Of a stretch of DNA of 15,437 nucleotides, positions 12,208 to 15,437 are shown in pieces. A model generated the notes under the pieces. The model had not been told where the DNA came from. It saw only the letters and a list, made by a program, of their open reading frames with translations, and made no database searches. Within the stretch, counting starts at the first letter, position 1; the number at the start of each line of letters is the position of its first letter. The position numbers and the translations under genes were made by a program. This DNA is from Candidatus Bathyarchaeota archaeon. Its GTDB lineage: Archaea; Thermoproteota; Bathyarchaeia; TCS64. The stretch spans positions 1 to 15,437 of the forward strand of contig JAEHCT010000009.1 of the NCBI GenBank assembly GCA_020697635.1. Direction: 5' to 3'.

Positions 12208-12960
12208 TCAGCTCCTCAGCGCATCTACCACGGGCTCCGCCTTTCTGAACCACTCGGTCTTCTCCACATCTGTATCGGAGTAGCCGTGTCCGTCCCCGAG
12301 CTCCACGTAGTTCTTGATCTGGACCTTGAGGAGGGTCTTGGCTTCCCGGCCCGCCTTGGCTATCTCCTCCTCGTAACCGTAGTCGGGCTTCCCTATTATG
12401 GTGACCATGTCGACGACGTTGACGCCTCTCTTCGTGAACTCCTCTGTGACCCTGCGGAGGCTTCCGCCGGTGCTGGAGATGGGCTCCACGAGAAGCACGT
12501 TGCTGCCCCTCGGTATGTCGTTGGCGTAGAGGTAGGTCTTGCTGTACCCCGTCGTCTTCACTATCTCTATCTGGCCCGGGGGCGTGTAGCCGGAGACGTC
12601 GTCCATGTACTTACGTTTGCCGATGACGGCCATGGGCTTCCGAGTCTTGAGGCAGAGACTCGTGCAGACGGGTATAGCCATGGCCTCCAGGGCTCCTATG
12701 ACGTCCACCTTGCTAATGTCTGTCACCGCCATCACCGCGAGGGCGCACTCGTCCAGCGTCCGGGCGTGGTGGAGGAACAGGCGTTCACTCACCTCCTCGA
12801 CGATGTAGTAGTAGTGGGGGACACCGTCCACGACGTGGTAAGGCATACACTCGATGAGGTTGAACCCCTCCAGTTCGGGGAACCTCTGGTCCTTGAACTC
12901 TATGGCCTTCTTCCTGAAGACCTCGACCCGCTCAAGCTCCCGCTGAAGCTTCTCAAGCAA
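12208..12960 (-). CDS. Phosphoribosyltransferase-like protein of the archaeal Hpt lineage with altered PRPP loop
   Basis: This 250-residue protein resembles archaeal hypoxanthine/guanine phosphoribosyltransferase over residues about 80-190: D-V-I-G-A-L-E-A-M-A-I-P, then V-I-G-K-R-K-Y, T-T-G-Y-S-K-T-Y-L-Y and V-L-L-V-E-P-I-S-S-T-G-G-S-L (155-168). Type I enzymes carry two adjacent acidic residues in this PRPP loop (e.g. D-D-V-I-S-T-G-G-T); here the pair is E159-P160, so the second acid is lost. The flexible-loop lysine/arginine cluster (K115-R-K) is kept. It may be a purine salvage enzyme with relaxed geometry, another PRTase, or a PRPP-sensing protein; no HTH is attached. The TTG start at 12960 follows a GGTG about seven bases upstream. 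It lies 58 nt after the dehydratase small-subunit stop, same strand, possibly co-transcribed. Confidence 0.75.
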   Translation of the reverse strand: MLEKLQRELERVEVFRKKAIEFKDQRFPELEGFNLIECMPYHVVDGVPHYYYIVEEVSERLFLHHARTLDECALAVMAVTDISKVDVIGALEAMAIPVCTSLCLKTRKPMAVIGKRKYMDDVSGYTPPGQIEIVKTTGYSKTYLYANDIPRGSNVLLVEPISSTGGSLRRVTEEFTKRGVNVVDMVTIIGKPDYGYEEEIAKAGREAKTLLKVQIKNYVELGDGHGYSDTDVEKTEWFRKAEPVVDALRS

Positions 12961-13018
12961 AATAGGGCACCACGAGATGTTTGGCGGTACGCCATTAAGT
13001 CATTAACGGTAGAGCTCT

Positions 13019-13417
13019 TTACAGGGTCTCGACTATCCCGTTGTCGCCGTTGACCTTGATCCTCATACCCGTCTTTATCGCCTTCAGGGGGTCGCCGTCA
13101 AGCTTGTCGACCAGCGGTATGTCGCTGATGACGCAGCCGGTGGCGATGATGGCCTCGGTCTCCACGTTGACTATCGCCGCAGGCGCCGTGCCCAGCTTCT
13201 TCATCCTGTAAATCACGTAGCTCCCCACGGTGCTGCCTTTCCCCGTCGGGAACACGAAGACCTTGCCGCTTATGTTCTCTCCGCAGCAGCAGTGCCCGGG
13301 CTCCGTGACGCACCCCGTCTCGGGGTCCACGCCGCCGTAGAAGCTCACGGGTTCGACGCTCACCAGGGCCTCGCCCTCCGCGACGCCGCCCATCACCCTG
13401 CGTCCCCTGAGGATCAT
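13019..13417 (-). CDS. Phosphomevalonate dehydratase small (swivel) subunit, AcnX type
   Basis: This 132-residue swivel domain forms, with the large subunit, the dehydratase that turns mevalonate 5-phosphate into trans-anhydromevalonate 5-phosphate in the archaeal mevalonate pathway (family knowledge). The signature is strong: V-F-P-T-G-K-G-S-T-V-G-S-Y-V-I-Y (55-70, with the active-site-type Ser62), A-P-A-A-I-V-N and I-P-L-V-D-K-L. An unusual run of three cysteines (C43-C45) follows E-P-G-H at a loop that varies in this family. The ATG at 13417 overlaps the large-subunit TGA in an ATGA and is preceded by GGAGGGGG, so translation is coupled. The frame is open 36 codons further upstream, inside the large-subunit gene, but those residues do not fit the family. 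Confidence 0.93.
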   Translation of the reverse strand: MILRGRRVMGGVAEGEALVSVEPVSFYGGVDPETGCVTEPGHCCCGENISGKVFVFPTGKGSTVGSYVIYRMKKLGTAPAAIVNVETEAIIATGCVISDIPLVDKLDGDPLKAIKTGMRIKVNGDNGIVETL

Positions 13418-14604
13418 CTCGAAGCCCCCTCCACCAGCTTGTCCAAGGTGGTGATCATGGTCTCGAAGCCGTGGGCCACGCTGTAGTAGCCGCCCTTGAA
13501 GCTGTTCGTGGCTACGCCCTCCCAACCCATCTCGTGGAGGGGCGCCACCACCATGCAGGTGTCACTATAGACCCTTCCGCCGGCCTTCTCTATGGTCTCC
13601 ACGTGGCCGGCCCGCGCAGCCTCCTGGTAGACGCCTCGGCTGGTGAACACCCAGAGCCTACCCCCGAGGTCCCTGCCCTTCGCAAGCTCAGCCGTCTCCG
13701 CCATCTCCCTCAGGCTGCAGTGGGGACAGCCAACGCAGTAGGTGGGGTTCGAAGGGTCGCAGACGAGCCGCTCACGCGCCTCCTCCAGGTCGCTGCACTC
13801 TACTGTCACCTTCTCGACGCCGTCAAGATGCCCCGCCGCCCACCCGGCCTCCGGTGTGACCCCCTCTCCGTGCCACAGTGCGACACCGCCGCTGGTGGCG
13901 CATGCGGCCCCGAGGGTCTTCATGGACTCCAAGTCGGGGCTCCCCAGCCCTCTGAAGTATGGGACCGCGTTGCCCAGCGTCTTTCCGGTCACGTACCCCA
14001 GGGCGCTGTAGTCCAGCCTCGTCTTCATCTCCGTCCCTACCTCGACGATCTTCCCGGGCTCACGGTTCTCGTCAAGCCTGTACCCGTACAGGGGTGTGAG
14101 ACCTGTGACCGCGGACGCCAGCGTCGTCGGGCCGGACTCCCTGTTGGTCCTGGCCCCGATGACGCTGTTGCTGAAGCATACGGCGTTGCTCTCCGCCCAC
14201 GCCACCTGAGCCCCCATGCGGGGCACGTGGCCTATCAGGTACGGAGTGCAGGTGCACGTGGGCTCGACGCCCATCCGCTTGAACGCCTCGATGACGCGTA
14301 CCTGGCCCTCGGCGAACTCGGGAGGCACGTTCATCTCCTCCCACTTCTCCATGTCCATGCCCGCCGGGTTCAGCGTCGCCCTTACACGGCACCTTGAGCC
14401 CAGCTCCGCCTGCTCCTCGAGCCACTCGGTGCCAGCGTCGCCCAGGTTCTTGTAGCTGACGCCGCTGATATGAGCCGACTCTATGGGCACAAGCTTCTCT
14501 GCTCCGAAGACCTCGCCGAGCGCGACGAGTAGCTCCATGCTCTTCCTGACGGCGTCTCCATTCTCCCCCTCCAGCATACGCTCCTGGTCACGCGTGAGAA
14601 ACAT
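13414..14604 (-). CDS. Phosphomevalonate dehydratase large subunit, AcnX type
   Basis: This 396-residue catalytic subunit belongs to the aconitase X family; archaeal members carry an iron-sulfur cluster. It opens M-F-L-T-R-D-Q-E-R-M-L-E-G, then S-A-H-I-S-G-V-S-Y (43-51), T-C-T-P-Y (118-122), A-E-S-N-A-V-C-F-S-N-S-V-I-G-A-R-T-N-R (137-155), Y-C-V-G-C-P-H-C-S (289-297) and S-D-T-C-M-V-V-A-P (347-355). Candidate cluster or active-site cysteines are C117, C119, C143, C290, C293, C296 and C350. The start is ATG 14604: the 19 extra residues of the longer frame run through the promoter and are not family-like. A TATA element lies 32 nt upstream and GTGAT shortly before the ATG. Its stop overlaps the small-subunit start by 4 nt. 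Confidence 0.94.
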   Translation of the reverse strand: MFLTRDQERMLEGENGDAVRKSMELLVALGEVFGAEKLVPIESAHISGVSYKNLGDAGTEWLEEQAELGSRCRVRATLNPAGMDMEKWEEMNVPPEFAEGQVRVIEAFKRMGVEPTCTCTPYLIGHVPRMGAQVAWAESNAVCFSNSVIGARTNRESGPTTLASAVTGLTPLYGYRLDENREPGKIVEVGTEMKTRLDYSALGYVTGKTLGNAVPYFRGLGSPDLESMKTLGAACATSGGVALWHGEGVTPEAGWAAGHLDGVEKVTVECSDLEEARERLVCDPSNPTYCVGCPHCSLREMAETAELAKGRDLGGRLWVFTSRGVYQEAARAGHVETIEKAGGRVYSDTCMVVAPLHEMGWEGVATNSFKGGYYSVAHGFETMITTLDKLVEGASR

Positions 14605-14630
14605 CGAATCACTTGAAGAAGAAACAGGGA

Positions 14631-14640
14631 GAATATAAAC
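14631..14640. promoter_or_regulatory. Bidirectional TATA element between dehydratase and acetyltransferase genes
   Basis: GAATATAAAC reads as TATAAA on the plus strand and TTTATA on the minus strand. Its centre (about 14636) is 32 nt from both the ATG at 14604 and the GTG at 14668. No other element of similar quality occurs in the 63-nt divergent gap, apart from a weaker GATAATTC at 14652-14659. Confidence 0.55.
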
Positions 14641-14667
14641 ACCCCCACGGCGATAATTCAACTGGAT

Positions 14668-15168
14668 GTGAAGGTAATGTCGTCAACAAGCAGCATAGGC
14701 CATAACGTCAGCCTCGGGAGAGGCGTCAAGATATGGCACCTCACCTACATAGGCGACAACACCAGCATAGGAGACGAGACAACCATAGGCTCCCTCTGCC
14801 ACATAGACTCGGACGTAAGGATAGGCCGCAACTGCCGCATCCAGGGCATGGTCTACCTGCCGCCGGGCACCGTCATAGGCGACGACGTGTTCATCGGGCC
14901 AGGCGTCGTGTTCACCAACGACCCCTACCCCGCCTCCAAGAGGCTCAAGGGCGTCACCGTGGAGGACGGCGCCATAGTATGCGCAGGGGCGACGCTACTC
15001 TCCGGCGTCACCGTGGGAAAGCGGGCCGTCGTCGGTATGGGCTCCGTCGTCACCCGGGACGTACCCCCCGGAGAGGTCCACTACGGCAGCCCAGCGACAC
15101 ATCGATATAACTACAGCGAGTACCTCGAACGCAGGCGGATGTGGGAGATCACCGAAGAAAGTGGCTGA
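14668..15168 (+). CDS. Left-handed beta-helix (hexapeptide-repeat) acyltransferase, WlbB/WbpD-like
   Basis: This 166-residue protein consists almost wholly of hexapeptide repeats: successive I/V-G-x4 turns such as I-G-H-N-V-S, L-G-R-G-V-K-I-W-H, I-G-D-N-T-S, I-G-D-E-T-T, I-G-R-N-C-R and I-G-D-D-V-F-I-G-P-G-V-V-F-T-N-D. After the repeats comes the typical end G-S-V-V-T-R-D-V-P-P, Y-G-S-P-A-T. The F-T-N-D-x-Y-P loop is characteristic of acetyl-CoA-dependent acetyltransferases acting on nucleotide-linked amino sugars (WbpD/WlbB group). The adjacent aminotransferase supports this: aminotransferase then N-acetyltransferase is the usual order in di-N-acetylated sugar synthesis. GTG 14668 fits the TATA spacing; ATG 14677 is an alternative three residues in. 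Its 3' end overlaps the convergent aminotransferase by 20 bp. Confidence 0.87.
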   Translation: MKVMSSTSSIGHNVSLGRGVKIWHLTYIGDNTSIGDETTIGSLCHIDSDVRIGRNCRIQGMVYLPPGTVIGDDVFIGPGVVFTNDPYPASKRLKGVTVEDGAIVCAGATLLSGVTVGKRAVVGMGSVVTRDVPPGEVHYGSPATHRYNYSEYLERRRMWEITEESG

Positions 15169-15437
15169 CCACCTTGCCCAGAGCCTCAGCCACGGCCTCT
15201 ATCTCGCACTCACCTAGAAACGGGTGCATGGGCAGGCCCAGGACGCTCCGAGAAAGCTCCTCGGCGTTAGGGCAAGTTGAGTCGTCCCCCAGCAAGGGGT
15301 GCCGCGTCAGCGGCGAGGGATAGTAGACGCTGCATTCGATGTTCTCCGCCCTCAACGCCTCCGCGAACAGGTCCCGGCTGCACCTCAGCGCATCCAGGTC
15401 CAGCCTGACCGTGTAATAGTTGTAGCAGCTCTCAACC
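15149..15437 (-). CDS. DegT/DnrJ/EryC1 sugar aminotransferase (C-terminal part; 5' end beyond the window)
   Basis: The minus strand is open from the window edge to TGA at 15151-15149, giving about 95 residues. The sequence matches the C-terminal domain of PLP-dependent nucleotide-sugar aminotransferases: C-Y-N-Y-Y-T-V-R-L (close to the edge), E-N-I-E-C-S-V-Y-Y-P-S-P-L, C-P-N-A-E-E-L-S-R-S-V-L-G-L-P-M-H-P and a final amphipathic helix. These enzymes add an amino group from glutamate to a keto sugar nucleotide. The PLP lysine lies in the missing part. With the overlapping acetyltransferase it points to surface-glycan amino-sugar synthesis; oxidoreductase or glycosyltransferase genes may follow to the right. 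Confidence 0.9.
   Translation of the reverse strand, partial: VESCYNYYTVRLDLDALRCSRDLFAEALRAENIECSVYYPSPLTRHPLLGDDSTCPNAEELSRSVLGLPMHPFLGECEIEAVAEALGKVVSHFLR

Noticed and set aside
13418..13525. 36-residue N-terminal extension of the dehydratase small subunit
   Set aside because: It overlaps the large-subunit gene, is rich in Gln, Arg and His unlike the family, and the ATGA start at 13417 has a strong Shine-Dalgarno sequence.
13471..14397. 308-codon open frame on the plus strand opposite the dehydratase large subunit
   Set aside because: The composition is rich in Arg, Pro, His, Leu and Gly, as expected for the antisense of a GC-rich gene. The minus-strand product is an unambiguous family member.
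1..15437. Mobile element, CRISPR array, defence island, rRNA or tRNA
   Set aside because: I found no transposase, integrase or phage-type gene, no regularly spaced direct repeats and no RNA gene signature by reading both strands. The gene content is mainly metabolic and housekeeping.

Overview
This GC-rich window (15.4 kb) looks archaeal. The strongest evidence is the gene content. It holds the two subunits of an AcnX-type phosphomevalonate dehydratase (archaeal mevalonate pathway), an autoantigen-p27-type zinc-ribbon protein, and a phosphoribosyltransferase of the archaeal Hpt lineage. The promoters agree: TATA-like elements lie about 25-32 nt upstream of many start codons, which fits leaderless or near-leaderless transcription. 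GTG and TTG starts are common, and AGG, ATA and AGC codons are used heavily. A TACK-type lineage, possibly Bathyarchaeia, is my guess, but the window alone cannot fix the taxon.

Left part (1-4138). The 5' end of a secreted or membrane-anchored protein runs off the left edge on the minus strand. Divergent from it is a plus-strand block: an aldo/keto reductase with two C-terminal [4Fe-4S] motifs, then a tightly coupled pair made of an AAA+ chelatase-I-like ATPase and a VWA chelatase-D-like protein. No large chelatase subunit is visible. A long inverted repeat follows the VWA gene.

Middle part (4139-9198). A divergent TAG-like DNA glycosylase and homoserine dehydrogenase are on the minus strand. 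On the plus strand is a membrane protein of DUF2085 type whose N-terminus looks stitched together from two unrelated families, followed by a small zinc-ribbon membrane protein. An RlmB/TrmH-like rRNA 2'-O-methyltransferase is on the minus strand, with an unlisted 42-residue glycine-zipper ORF upstream of it. Then come a DUF952 protein and the p27 zinc-ribbon protein on the plus strand.

Right part (9195-15437). A minus-strand run encodes, in transcription order, phosphomevalonate dehydratase large and small subunits (ATGA overlap), an Hpt-like phosphoribosyltransferase with an altered PRPP loop, an M24 Xaa-Pro peptidase, thymidylate kinase and an EamA transporter. Divergent from the dehydratase, sharing a single TATA element midway between the two start codons, is a left-handed beta-helix acetyltransferase. 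It overlaps tail-to-tail with the 3' end of a DegT/DnrJ/EryC1 aminotransferase. That last pair is typical of amino-sugar biosynthesis for surface glycans.

The window is mostly housekeeping genes. I see no transposon, CRISPR array, tRNA or rRNA. No stretch above 300 bases lacks a gene. The most unusual items are the chimeric membrane protein, the glycine-zipper small ORF, the symmetric bidirectional promoter and the chelatase-like ATPase/VWA pair without its large subunit.
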